From Kangiella sp. HZ709 (lineage in GTDB: Bacteria; Pseudomonadota; Gammaproteobacteria; Enterobacterales; Kangiellaceae): a stretch of DNA of 64,000 nucleotides. The stretch spans positions 248,001 through 312,000 of the forward strand of contig NZ_WKJC01000001.1 of assembly GCF_009674675.1 (NCBI RefSeq), read 5' to 3'. Each line of letters opens with the position of its first letter. The first letter of the stretch is position 1. The notes under the pieces were generated by a model. It was not told the DNA's origin. It searched no databases and saw nothing but the letters and a program-made list of their open reading frames with translations. Shown piece by piece: positions 45,537-54,096 of the stretch. Made by a program: the position numbers and the translations under genes.

Positions 45537-45661
45537 AGTAGAAAAGTTTCCCCTCTCTGAATTGCACTAGCAATACTTTTCTACTGTCTTGGTTGTCATT
45601 GTCACTTCTCTTTTGAGAATTCTTACTCAAATGGGTCATTTAATAAATGACCCTTTTTTTA
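45537..45661 (+). ncRNA. Candidate structured small RNA
   Basis: An 11-bp perfect stem (45537-45547 with 45575-45585) encloses a bulge UUCCCCUCUCUGA (45548-45560) and a stacked 5-bp hairpin (45561-45565 with 45570-45574, loop ACUA). About 50 bases later a strong terminator ends the unit. A -10-like TATTAT (45525-45530) would put transcription start exactly at the stem, but no convincing -35 is seen. The C/U-rich bulge could pair with GAGAGG-type ribosome sites. It could instead be the 3' leader of the long operon upstream. Confidence 0.4.
45633..45661 (+). terminator. Strong rho-independent terminator
   Basis: GGGTCATTT (45633-45641) pairs with AAATGACCC (45645-45653) around a 3-base loop, followed by about eight T. 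It ends either the candidate RNA or the 38411-45378 operon, 255 bases after the last stop. Confidence 0.9.
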
Positions 45662-45793
45662 TGCCTACAAAAAATGAAGATTTCAGTAATAGAGGCTAAA
45701 GATAATAAATCTGGAATGACCAGTTTATCTTTGACCGAGAAGTCCCTATAATTTTGGCACATTTCATAAGTGGTAGTTTTAAACTAAACGCAG

Positions 45794-46642
45794 ATGCAAT
45801 TTCAATTTGAACGCGAATATCATTTAGTTGTAAATGATAAGAAGATCTCAGTGATAGAGTGGGGAGAACCCGATGCTGAGCCAGTGATCTGCATGCATGG
45901 CTGGCTGGATAATGCCGCTACGTTTCATTATCTAGCTCCATACTTGGATAAAAAATATCGGCTGATAGCTTTTGAGATGCCAGGGCATGGTCAGTCTGAG
46001 CATTTATCCCAAGACGCAGATTATCAATTCGTTTCGGGCATTTCTGTAATCGACTCTGTTCTGAACACCTTAAACATCGAATCATGTCAATTCATCGGAC
46101 ATTCAATGGGGGGCGCTTTGGGTTTATTGTATGCAGGAGCGATTCCAGGCAGGTTCACACGTATGGCATTGATAGATTCGATGGGGGCTATTACCGCACC
46201 TTCTGAGCAAGCAGTTGAGCATTTAGAAGAAGCTATAATCCAAAGGCGCAAAAAAACTAGTAACAAGCGATTTTTCAATGATCTGGAAATCGCAGCTAAG
46301 GCTCGAGCCCAAGTTTCAGAACTTAACTGGAAAATCCTTTATCCCTTAATCGAACGAGGTGTTATGTTGACGGATAAGGGTTATCAATGGTCCAGTGATG
46401 CTCGTTTAAAACGTATGTCCTGGTTGAGGATGACTGAGAATCAGCACTCCGCAATAATAGCCAAGGTTGAAGCAGATGTGTTATTGTTGAAGGCAAATAA
46501 TGGAATATTAAATCAATTCCCAATTGGATCTCGAACGGCTCAAATAAAGAATTTTGAACAAATTAACTGTGAAGGTGGCCACCACTTTCATATGCAGTAC
46601 CCCAAGGAAACTGCAGAAAAGATATTAGAATTTTTAAAATAA
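45794..46642 (+). CDS. Alpha/beta hydrolase
   Basis: This 282-residue cytoplasmic hydrolase has the oxyanion motif MHGWLDNAATFHYLAPYL (about 35-52) and nucleophile Ser104 in IGHSMGGALG. A candidate acid lies in a C-terminal loop, and the catalytic His is in GGHHFHMQYP. The group includes esterases and serine hydrolases such as MEST/SERHL-like proteins. The substrate is unknown. The fadD-like gene starts 16 bases downstream, so both may act on fatty acyl compounds. Confidence 0.85.
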   Translation: MQFQFEREYHLVVNDKKISVIEWGEPDAEPVICMHGWLDNAATFHYLAPYLDKKYRLIAFEMPGHGQSEHLSQDADYQFVSGISVIDSVLNTLNIESCQFIGHSMGGALGLLYAGAIPGRFTRMALIDSMGAITAPSEQAVEHLEEAIIQRRKKTSNKRFFNDLEIAAKARAQVSELNWKILYPLIERGVMLTDKGYQWSSDARLKRMSWLRMTENQHSAIIAKVEADVLLLKANNGILNQFPIGSRTAQIKNFEQINCEGGHHFHMQYPKETAEKILEFLK

Positions 46643-46658
46643 GATTAGTAGGTATTGA

Positions 46659-48314
46659 ATGGAACCCATCTGGTTTAAAAACTACCCAGAAGCGGTAGCG
46701 CAAAATGTAGACTGTACCCAATATAATAATTTAGCTGAAATTTTGGCGGAAAGCGTTGAAAAGTATGGTGATAGACCTGCAGTTTCAAATTTAGGTATTA
46801 CGCTTACATATAAAGAGCTTGACCAAAAAGCCACTGATTTCGCCGCTTTTTTACAACAAGATCTAGGCTTAGAAAAGGGCGATAAACTTGCTCTTATGAT
46901 GCCCAATTTATTGCAATATCCAATTGCATTGTATGGTGCTTTAAAAGCAGGCATTGCAATTGTTAACGTTAATCCTTTATACACGCCAAGAGAATTAAAG
47001 CATCAACTCAATGACAGTGGTGCTGATGCGATCGTCATTCTTGAAAACTTTGCTAGCACCCTTGAAGAAGTGCTTAATGACGTTAGTTTAAAACAAGTCG
47101 TGCTGACAAATGTAGGCGATGCTTGTTCGGGTATAAAACGCTTCATCGTTAACTTTGTAGTTCGTCGAGTAAAAAAAATGGTGCCAAAACATTCTGTTAA
47201 AGGCATTTCATTTGTTGAAGCTTTAAACCGAGGCAATGCTTTAAATCTTGAAGCGATTTCAGTCAATCAATCGGATGTTGCTTTCTTGCAATACACCGGA
47301 GGTACGACTGGTGTTTCTAAAGGGGCAGTTTTAAGCCATAGAAATATGATTGCTAATTTGATGCAAACTGACGCTTGGATGCGACCATTTTTGGCGCTGG
47401 GCAAAGAAACGATCATTACTGCTTTACCGCTTTATCATATTTTTTCTTTAACCGTTAATTGCTTGTTGTTTACTAAAGCGGGCGGTCACAGTGTCTTAAT
47501 CACAAATCCACGTGATATGAAAGATTTCTGCAAAACTTTGAATAAATACCCATTCACCGCTATCACTGGAGTGAACACTTTATTTAATGGCTTGTGCAAC
47601 ACCGCCGATTTTAAAAGTTTAGACTTTAATCATTTAAATTTAGCGATTGGCGGCGGAATGGCTGTCCAAAAATCAGTATCCGATGCTTGGCAAAAAATCA
47701 CAGGCGTTCCAATTTTAGAAGGCTATGGCCTTACTGAAACCTCGCCTGTAGTGAGTATGAATCCGTTAGATGCCACTAGCTACAGCGGCACTATTGGTTT
47801 ACCTGTGCCAAATACTGATATTGAAATTCGCGATGATGATAATAATGTGCTTGGGCTGAATGAAGCTGGAGAGTTGTGGGTCAAAGGTCCGCAAGTAATG
47901 GAAGGATATCTAAATCGTCCTGAAGAAACTGCAAAAGTCATTGATGCAAATGGCTGGTTGGCGACTGGCGATATGGCGACTATAGACGAAGGTGGTTATT
48001 TAAGAATTGTCGATAGAAAAAAAGATATGATCTTAGTTTCTGGCTTTAATGTTTATCCAAATGAAATTGAAGATGTAGTGGCGCTACACTCTGGTGTATT
48101 AGAGGTCGCTGCTATTGGTGAACCTGACGATGTTAAAGGTGAAGTGGTTAAGATCTGCGTCGTTAAAAAAGACGCTAATTTAACGGATAAAGATTTAATC
48201 GAGCATTGTCGCGAGCATTTAACCGGTTACAAGATCCCTAAAGTTGTTGAGTTTTATGACGAATTGCCAAAATCGAATGTTGGGAAGATTTTAAGAAAAG
48301 AACTAAGGAAATAA
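46659..48314 (+). CDS. fadD: Long-chain fatty acid-CoA ligase
   Basis: This 551-residue ANL enzyme is close in length to E. coli FadD (561). The phosphate loop is QYTGGTTGVSKGAVLSH near 211-227, A5 is GYGLTETSPVVS, and the C-terminal motifs are GWLATGDMATIDEGGYLRI and VDRKKDMILVSGFNVYPNEI. These are the FadD-specific forms. It activates exogenous long-chain fatty acids for beta-oxidation. An upstream alpha/beta hydrolase may release the acids. Confidence 0.92.
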   Translation: MEPIWFKNYPEAVAQNVDCTQYNNLAEILAESVEKYGDRPAVSNLGITLTYKELDQKATDFAAFLQQDLGLEKGDKLALMMPNLLQYPIALYGALKAGIAIVNVNPLYTPRELKHQLNDSGADAIVILENFASTLEEVLNDVSLKQVVLTNVGDACSGIKRFIVNFVVRRVKKMVPKHSVKGISFVEALNRGNALNLEAISVNQSDVAFLQYTGGTTGVSKGAVLSHRNMIANLMQTDAWMRPFLALGKETIITALPLYHIFSLTVNCLLFTKAGGHSVLITNPRDMKDFCKTLNKYPFTAITGVNTLFNGLCNTADFKSLDFNHLNLAIGGGMAVQKSVSDAWQKITGVPILEGYGLTETSPVVSMNPLDATSYSGTIGLPVPNTDIEIRDDDNNVLGLNEAGELWVKGPQVMEGYLNRPEETAKVIDANGWLATGDMATIDEGGYLRIVDRKKDMILVSGFNVYPNEIEDVVALHSGVLEVAAIGEPDDVKGEVVKICVVKKDANLTDKDLIEHCREHLTGYKIPKVVEFYDELPKSNVGKILRKELRK

Positions 48315-48433
48315 TTAAGAGAAGAACAGGGTAAATAACTAAAAAAGTACTAAAATAAGTAATCTAGGTAATTATTCAGTAACTAGATAAAATATGAATA
48401 CATATAGCAACGGAAAAATCGTTAAGGACAAAC

Positions 48434-49579
48434 TTGCAGGATTTTAAATTATCAGAACATGATGAAAATGTTTCAGTATCCTTTATCCGTGATACTGAAA
48501 CCTTAAGTCGACTTTGTTCAGAATGGCTCAGTAAAGAAGCGATAGCAGTTGATACTGAGTTTGATAGAACCAATACCTATTTTCATAACTTAGCGCTGAT
48601 TCAAATTAATGATGGCCAACAAATTTGGTTTATTGATCCTCTAGAGCTTAAAGATGTCTCGCCTCTAAAAAGTGTTTTTGAGAGTGAAACGCTAGTAAAA
48701 ATTTTTCACAGTTGTGGTGAAGATTTAGAAGCACTATTTAACAAATACCATTTCAAATTTAATCAAATCTTTGATACGCAAATAGCTGCCGCTTTCGCCG
48801 ATATGGGGCCTAGTTTAGGTTATTTACGTTTAGTTGAATTGATTTCAGGTGTCAGTCTAGATAAAGAGCATACTAAGACTGACTGGATGCAGCGGCCCTT
48901 ACAGCAAGAGCAACTTATTTATGCCGCACAGGATGTTCAGTTCTTACTGCCTTCTTATTATATGCTTCGCGATAAAATGTTAGAGCTAGGAACTTTTGAG
49001 TATGTAATTCAAGATGTGGACAGCATGTTCGAAGCGGTTTCAGCTCCAGAAAACTATGATAGTTATTACCTTCGGATGAAAGGCATTTTTCGCTTAGATG
49101 CAAAACAAACTAATCGTTTAAAGCACGTTGCCAGCTGGCGTGAGCAATTAGCCAGGCTCAAAAATATACCCAAGACCTTTATTTTTCGTGATCCACAATT
49201 ATTAGAGATTTGCCAAACCCCAAATCCAAAAATGTCAGACCTATTGGCTGCTGGTTGTCATCGCGCAAGTATACGCCGCTATGGTGCTGAATTATTAGCG
49301 ACCATAACACAAGCCGATCTTGTTAACCCAGAACTATGGCCAGAGCCAGTAAAAGCTTTTCATAAAATTCCTAAAGCCAAAGAGCTTTCTAGGCAATTGA
49401 AAGCTTTGGCGAATCAAGTGGCTGATAAGAATGATATTCCGCAAGAGGTTTTAACTAACAAAAGACTGATTGAATATTATATAATGCGTAATATGAAGTT
49501 GGATGTTAGACCAAACCGCTTTTGGAATGATTGGCGAAAAACATTGCTTTCGGAAGCATTTGAAGCCGTTCAATTCTAA
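48434..49579 (+). CDS. rnd: Ribonuclease D
   Basis: This 381-residue DEDD exonuclease trims tRNA 3' ends. Exo I is VDTEFDRTNTY with Asp40 and Glu42; later acidic residues lie in KIFHSCGEDLEAL and YAAQDVQFLLPSYYMLRD. HRDC domains follow (about 215-380). The start is TTG at 48434, with AAGGA seven bases upstream; no ATG is in frame nearby. It is followed by ycgL and ycgN, the conserved gammaproteobacterial neighbourhood. tRNA-Asp lies downstream. Confidence 0.93.
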   Translation: MQDFKLSEHDENVSVSFIRDTETLSRLCSEWLSKEAIAVDTEFDRTNTYFHNLALIQINDGQQIWFIDPLELKDVSPLKSVFESETLVKIFHSCGEDLEALFNKYHFKFNQIFDTQIAAAFADMGPSLGYLRLVELISGVSLDKEHTKTDWMQRPLQQEQLIYAAQDVQFLLPSYYMLRDKMLELGTFEYVIQDVDSMFEAVSAPENYDSYYLRMKGIFRLDAKQTNRLKHVASWREQLARLKNIPKTFIFRDPQLLEICQTPNPKMSDLLAAGCHRASIRRYGAELLATITQADLVNPELWPEPVKAFHKIPKAKELSRQLKALANQVADKNDIPQEVLTNKRLIEYYIMRNMKLDVRPNRFWNDWRKTLLSEAFEAVQF

Positions 49580-49628
49580 AGTACTAACGCAGCTAAAACC
49601 AAACGCAAAAAGCTAAAGACAATTACCT

Positions 49629-49892
49629 ATGATGTGCTCAATCTATAAAAGTTCGAAAAGGTTAGATACCTACCTCTATGTTCCTTTTAATAGCAAGCTA
49701 GAATCATTACCAGAAACCTTACTGGCCATGTGGGGCGATCCAGAACTTGTAATGCACTTAGATTTAGCTAAGAAAGATAAACTAGCGCTAGTAAAGATAG
49801 AAGATGTTAAATCTAAGCTTGAAGAAGATGGTTACTACTTGCAGATGCCGCCAACCGAAGACGATATTGCTCGCTTAATAGGAACCAACTAA
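49629..49892 (+). CDS. ycgL: YcgL domain protein
   Basis: This 87-residue protein has the YcgL family hallmarks: CSIYKSSKRLDTYLYVP at the N-terminus and DGYYLQMPPTEDD at the C-terminus. The fold is a small alpha/beta domain of unknown function. Its place between rnd and ycgN is conserved. The start could be either of two adjacent ATG codons (49629 or 49632); I see no ribosome site that decides. Confidence 0.92.
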   Translation: MMCSIYKSSKRLDTYLYVPFNSKLESLPETLLAMWGDPELVMHLDLAKKDKLALVKIEDVKSKLEEDGYYLQMPPTEDDIARLIGTN

Positions 49893-50363
49893 TTGAGTGA
49901 TTTCTGGTTAGAAACGCCAATGCGAGAAATGACTTCTGAGCAGTGGGAGTTATTGTGTGATGGTTGCGCCAAATGTTGCCGTATGCAGTTTGTAGATGAG
50001 GAAGAGGGCCTTTTGATGCAAACCGATGTGATTTGTTATCTGCTGGATGAAAAGTCGCTTAATTGCACTGATTATGGCAATAGAACTAAGCTGGTTCCAG
50101 ACTGTATGCAAATCACCCCGGATAATATTCATGACTACTATTGGCTACCTGATACATGTGGCTATCGCCGCGTAGCAGCTGGGAAAGATTTACCTGACTG
50201 GCATCATCTTAAAACCGGCGATAGAGAAACGGTCCATAAACTCGGTTTTAGCGTTAGAGACAAAGTTACTCCGGAGAATCTGTTAGGCGGTCAAGATATC
50301 GAAGATAGAATTATATCCTGGATACCGATTGAAGACTCAGATGAAGATCTTGACCAAGACTAA
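49893..50363 (+). CDS. ycgN: UPF0260 family Cys-cluster protein YcgN
   Basis: This 156-residue protein has CDGCAKCCR with Cys22, Cys25, Cys28 and Cys29, and later conserved Cys, consistent with binding of metal or an Fe-S cluster in UPF0260. Blocks CYLLDEKSLNCTDYGNR and PDTCGYRRVAAGKDLPDWH are typical. Function is unknown. TTG at 49893 directly follows the ycgL stop, so the two are translationally coupled. Confidence 0.92.
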   Translation: MSDFWLETPMREMTSEQWELLCDGCAKCCRMQFVDEEEGLLMQTDVICYLLDEKSLNCTDYGNRTKLVPDCMQITPDNIHDYYWLPDTCGYRRVAAGKDLPDWHHLKTGDRETVHKLGFSVRDKVTPENLLGGQDIEDRIISWIPIEDSDEDLDQD

Positions 50364-50441
50364 ATATTAAGCAGCTTTTCATTATATATCGCTCAGCTTT
50401 GCCTTAGTTATAGCCTATTTGAAAAATATTTAAAAAAGGTG

Positions 50442-50470
50442 TTGACGCAAAAAACGAAGGCCAGTATTAT
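50442..50470 (+). promoter_or_regulatory. tRNA-Asp promoter
   Basis: TTGACG (50442-50447), 17-base spacer, TATTAT (50465-50470), then GC-rich discriminator GCACGCC. This is the best sigma-70 promoter seen in the window. Confidence 0.85.
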
Positions 50471-50544
50471 GCACGCCGTTGACCGAGAGGTCACCCAGCA
50501 AACACCTTGTTAGTCATAGTTATCTATACACTAACACTCGTCGC

Positions 50545-50621
50545 GGAGCGGTAGTTCAGCTGGTTAGAATACCGGCCTGTCACGCCGGGGGTCGCGGGTT
50601 CGAGTCCCGTCCGCTCCGCCA
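50545..50621 (+). tRNA. tRNA-Asp(GTC)
   Basis: This 77-nt cloverleaf has acceptor GGAGCGG/CCGCTCC, D-arm TAGTTCAGCTGGTTAGAATA, anticodon loop CTGTCAC (anticodon GTC), T-arm with GGTTCGAGTCC and an encoded CCA. It has its own promoter and terminator. Confidence 0.97.
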
Positions 50622-50628
50622 TTATTTC

Positions 50629-50655
50629 AAAAACCAGCGTAAGCTGGTTTTTTTG
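50629..50655 (+). terminator. Rho-independent terminator of tRNA-Asp
   Basis: AAACCAGC (50631-50638) pairs with GCTGGTTT (50643-50650) around GTAA and is followed by a T run. Confidence 0.9.
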
Positions 50656-50796
50656 TTTTAAGGTCATTATGTCTTTCCGACGTAAGAATGCGAATGAGCA
50701 GGGGCAGCAATTAAGTCTGTAAAGGGTTTATTGAATAAATACGCTCGCCTCTGGGAAGAGGCGGGCCATAGCTGTTATATTTTTAGAATTTCTTAA

Positions 50797-51282
50797 TTAA
50801 AAGAAAGGAAAAAGTTCTTTGGTTTTTTCATCCACGGCATCCTGCTCTGCTTGATCGCCTTCTTGATCCCACAATGTCATGCGGCAGCTTCTGTTAAAGG
50901 TGACTTCCGCTTCTTCGTATTGAGTAATGATTTCGCCATCAGGGAAGCGAACGTATTCGTAGTAATGGATATCAACAGTATCTTCGTCAATTTGCTCAAG
51001 GTGCTGAATGTCAAACTCAAAGCCGATAAAGTTAAACGTTGTCAGCCAACCAATCGGACTTAACAAGAAATTATTGGTTTTTGTATCGACGCCATTATGA
51101 AATTTTTTGAAGTTCCAAGCATAGCCTCTAGCTGCACAGAAGGCGTTTTCCACATCAATACAGTCTAAAACTCTGGTTAATTTTTCAACAGGGTTTGCGC
51201 AAGATGCGGCTTTTGCGTTAACAGATATACCTAAAGCCGCAGCAGTTAAGACTGCTGCGATAGTTTTATTAAATAGTTTCAT
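50797..51282 (-). CDS. Secreted protein of unknown function
   Basis: This 161-residue protein starts at ATG 51282 behind GGGGAT, with a signal peptide ending NAKAA (about residue 25). The mature protein has four Cys (three in the first half), an aromatic-rich middle (WNFKKFHNGVDTKTNNFLL, GWLTTFNFIGFEFD) and an acidic C-terminus. The Cys pattern suggests disulfides in the periplasm. No family is recognised. It is monocistronic, in a region of small unknown envelope genes. Confidence 0.65.
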   Translation of the reverse strand: MKLFNKTIAAVLTAAALGISVNAKAASCANPVEKLTRVLDCIDVENAFCAARGYAWNFKKFHNGVDTKTNNFLLSPIGWLTTFNFIGFEFDIQHLEQIDEDTVDIHYYEYVRFPDGEIITQYEEAEVTFNRSCRMTLWDQEGDQAEQDAVDEKTKELFPFF

Positions 51283-51651
51283 GAGTATCCCCAAGTCATA
51301 TAGTTATGATTCATTATTGTAAGATTGACTCAAGAGGCTGGCTTTATCAGTCACATAGAGATTAACAAAGTTATTCAAGCCTCTTGAAGTCAACAAAGTA
51401 AGATTTACTTCGCTAGCTATCTTACCTAGCTCCTTATTCTGAGGTTTGTCTGTAAGTGTCAAAGGTTTAACTAAAAATGCTATAAGCCGGCTTTATAACA
51501 AAGGCCGTACTTCATTTTTCAGCACGATTTCTATTTTGTGGTATAAACAATTTAGTTATCGGTTTTGTATTTTCGTGAACTGGTAAATCTTTCAACTTTG
51601 TTTTTGGTGGTAACGTTTCGTTTTTAATTTTTGTAATTCATAGTGATAAAT
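51283..51651. other. Gene-free stretch with an RNA-like inverted repeat
   Basis: No ORF is supported. GACTCAAGAGGCT (51327-51339) pairs with AGCCTCTTG-A-AGTC (51378-51391), a 13-bp stem with one bulged A and a 38-base loop. A small palindrome ATAAGCCGGCTTTAT lies near 51480-51498. Neither has a T tail. The promoter of the downstream lipoprotein gene should be in the right part. Confidence 0.5.
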
Positions 51652-52407
51652 ATGAACAAAACCTCTCTAGCGTTAATCGCCATTGGTGTAACTTTTTCTG
51701 TGGTTTCTTGCGGTGATGCTAATAACGATATCGACCCTAATGCTATAGTTTCTAATAAAGAGAACAGTTCGTTTAATGAAGATTTCTTAAGCTCTAATGA
51801 CAATGAGGGTGGGCCGTATTACGATGAAATTTACCCAGAATATTGCGAAGTGGTTTCTCCTAAGGCTTTGTCTGGAATTGAATGTGACTATTTAGTCCAA
51901 TCGGTTCCATATCAAGAGCCGGCCTATTTACTGCAAGTTGCGATTCAAGACTATCCCTCTGAATACCTTGATGACGTTGGGGTTTTGGGGATCAGTATTC
52001 GTCCAACTGATAATAGAGCCACTTTCACAGCTGGAAAATATCCAGTGACGGGTTTGAGTTTTTATCAAGCTGAAAAAGCTACAGAATATCCTAAAGTCGC
52101 TTATGAAATGCCTTTCGGTACTATGGTTCATATTAATGAAATGAATAGTTTCTCCGATGGATTGCCTAGTGTGGTTACTCATGTCTTTCATCATGCAGAA
52201 CTCGATATTACCCATGCTGACGCTATTGCTTTTGAAGATGAAGAGCAGAACCGTTGTGAGCTTTTGCAACTACAGGGGGAGTGCGGTAGGCAATACGTTA
52301 AGGGCACTGCGAGTTTAAAAATATCTACCTTAGATAAAATAGACACAGCTGAAACAATTATTTTTAAGTTTGCTAGCTATGTCGATTGGCATGATCAAAA
52401 TCAATAA
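51652..52407 (+). CDS. Lipoprotein of unknown function
   Basis: This 251-residue protein starts at ATG 51652 (a GTG at 51643 would add three residues). The lipoprotein signal ends VVSC (Cys20). An Asn/Asp/Glu/Ser-rich linker follows, then a compact domain from about residue 60 with Cys in YCEVVSPK, GIECDYL, RCELLQLQGECG. The domain has alternating strands and the segment ITHADAIAFEDEEQN. No family is recognised. Confidence 0.65.
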   Translation: MNKTSLALIAIGVTFSVVSCGDANNDIDPNAIVSNKENSSFNEDFLSSNDNEGGPYYDEIYPEYCEVVSPKALSGIECDYLVQSVPYQEPAYLLQVAIQDYPSEYLDDVGVLGISIRPTDNRATFTAGKYPVTGLSFYQAEKATEYPKVAYEMPFGTMVHINEMNSFSDGLPSVVTHVFHHAELDITHADAIAFEDEEQNRCELLQLQGECGRQYVKGTASLKISTLDKIDTAETIIFKFASYVDWHDQNQ

Positions 52408-52431
52408 ATCAAAAGTCATCTAGTTAAGATT

Positions 52432-53028
52432 ATGAATCTTCGAGATACCAGCGCTAAATGGAAAAAGGCGTACCAAGCTAAACGCAAGGGCAATTACGAG
52501 CAAGCCAAGATTCATTTTTTGCATCTAGTAAATTTAGGCGAGGTTCAAGCCTATGTTGAAATCGCGCAATTGTATCGCCTTCCATCAAAAGACAACTGGA
52601 AACAGGACTATTCGCAAGCCTTAGAATGGTATCAAAGGTCAATTCAACACATCGGCGATGATTTTGCTTATCTAGGTGCGGCAGAGTTATATTTTTTAGG
52701 ACTCGGAACTACGAAAGACTACGCTAAAGCCAAGGAATACTTTAGCGCAATAACCGATCCTAATATATTGCAGAAACAATTGTATCTGGCGAACTGTTAT
52801 CAATTTGGACTGGGTTGCCAAGTTAGCGAGCGTCGAGCCATGGTGCATTACCGTAAGGCCGCACAAGAAGGCAATTTATCCGCAAAAAAAGCGTTGGCAA
52901 ATTATTTAAACGATCAGGGCAAGACTTTTGCCTCGGCAATGATGAATGCCAATTACTTTTATTCAAAAGCTACCAGTGTTTTTAAAGCTAAAAACAGCAA
53001 TACTAAAGTCACTGTATTGGACGGTTAG
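52432..53028 (+). CDS. Sel1-like repeat protein
   Basis: This 198-residue cytoplasmic protein has about four Sel1-type TPR repeats of 36 residues. Examples are YSQALEWYQRSIQHIGDDFAYLG, AELYFLGLGTTKDYAKAKEYF and CYQFGLGCQVSERRAMVHYR. Such repeats scaffold protein-protein contacts. The partner is unknown. It has no signal peptide. The gene is convergent with the following one, 10 bases apart. Confidence 0.85.
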   Translation: MNLRDTSAKWKKAYQAKRKGNYEQAKIHFLHLVNLGEVQAYVEIAQLYRLPSKDNWKQDYSQALEWYQRSIQHIGDDFAYLGAAELYFLGLGTTKDYAKAKEYFSAITDPNILQKQLYLANCYQFGLGCQVSERRAMVHYRKAAQEGNLSAKKALANYLNDQGKTFASAMMNANYFYSKATSVFKAKNSNTKVTVLDG

Positions 53029-53038
53029 TATTGCTGGG

Positions 53039-53866
53039 CTAATCGATAATGCTTAACTGTTTAAGCTTATCGGTTACTCTATCGATCAACTCTGAATTTA
53101 AGCTGACTTTTTTATACCACTGAGTCGAATCAAACCAAGTTTTTACATCAGCCAACTCAAGTTGATACTGCTCTGCGATTAATTGCTCTGCGATTGGTGA
53201 TTGTTTTAAATGTTTGGCGCTCTTTAGTACGCTTTTCATCAGCTGCTTTATTTGCTTTGGATTGTTTTGCAAAACCTCTTTTCTCATGCAAGTCACAAAG
53301 CAAGACCAAGGGGTAGGGAAGTCTGCAATTCGAATCATTTCGCCACCATCCACTAATGGTTTTGTCATAAACTTTTCCCACAAGAAAATGTAATTACCGC
53401 CTTTTTTGAATAAGTTTCGCGCACCCTTCAAGTTATCAATAATTTCGAATTTTAAATTATCAACGGATAAACCTTGAGATTCAGCTAATAAATACGCCAT
53501 TAGGTTTGAACCAGAGCCATAGCGACTGATGGCAAAAGTGGCTTTACCTAGATCCTTTAGAGACTTGATATCAGTCTCTAGCGGGGTATGAACCCCCCAA
53601 ATTAGGGGGGATTTAGTGTAGAAAGCATAAAGCTCAAACTGGCAGTCTTTCTGCGCGGCAGCTTTAATAGCGCCTTCGGTTAGTAAAGTCGCTACATCTA
53701 CTTCACCATTGTTTAGTGCTTGAACCATAGCGCCTGTCCCGCTATGAAACTCTTGCCATTGGGCATTGATATGATGTTTTTTCAGTGCACCAGAACCAAT
53801 GGCTAAGCGCCAAGGCAAGTTAAAATGTTCCGGTACGCCGCCGACTTTAAGAGATAAATGTTTCAA
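53039..53866 (-). CDS. Substrate-binding-like protein without a signal peptide
   Basis: This 275-residue protein has the fold pattern of the SsuA/NMT1-THI5-like periplasmic-binding group. It has VGGVPEHFNLPWRLAIGSGAL at the N-terminus, then FHSGTGAMVQALNNGEVDVATLLTEG and LKDLGKATFAISRYGSGSN. It begins directly with the first beta strand of the domain, so there is no Sec signal or lipobox. No ABC permease or ATPase gene is adjacent. It may be a cytoplasmic binding protein or enzyme related to the THI5 pyrimidine synthase group, although the active-site Cys cluster of THI5 is not visible. Confidence 0.75.
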   Translation of the reverse strand: MKHLSLKVGGVPEHFNLPWRLAIGSGALKKHHINAQWQEFHSGTGAMVQALNNGEVDVATLLTEGAIKAAAQKDCQFELYAFYTKSPLIWGVHTPLETDIKSLKDLGKATFAISRYGSGSNLMAYLLAESQGLSVDNLKFEIIDNLKGARNLFKKGGNYIFLWEKFMTKPLVDGGEMIRIADFPTPWSCFVTCMRKEVLQNNPKQIKQLMKSVLKSAKHLKQSPIAEQLIAEQYQLELADVKTWFDSTQWYKKVSLNSELIDRVTDKLKQLSIID

Positions 53867-54096
53867 TGGATTCCTCTATTAACTGCTTTTTACTAAAAGG
53901 GTGTTATCAACACTTTGCCCAATTATAGCGTTAGTCGCTATTTAGGGATAATTTTTATATTAATAGAAGCAGATCTCAAGAGTGAAATTAATCTCGATAG
54001 CGGTTTGTAACCAAAGGATTTGTTGACTAGAATAGGCTTTATAAAACAAATACTTCAAACAATAACTTCAGGAAGAATCAAATTGAGGACTATTCA

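Noticed and set aside
45418-45639. 73-codon minus-strand frame
   Set aside because: Its start codon lies inside a plus-strand terminator stem, the ribosome site is weak, and the frame runs through an 11-bp RNA stem. A protein of unknown family is still possible.
50479-50661. 60-codon plus-strand frame
   Set aside because: It covers tRNA-Asp and its terminator.
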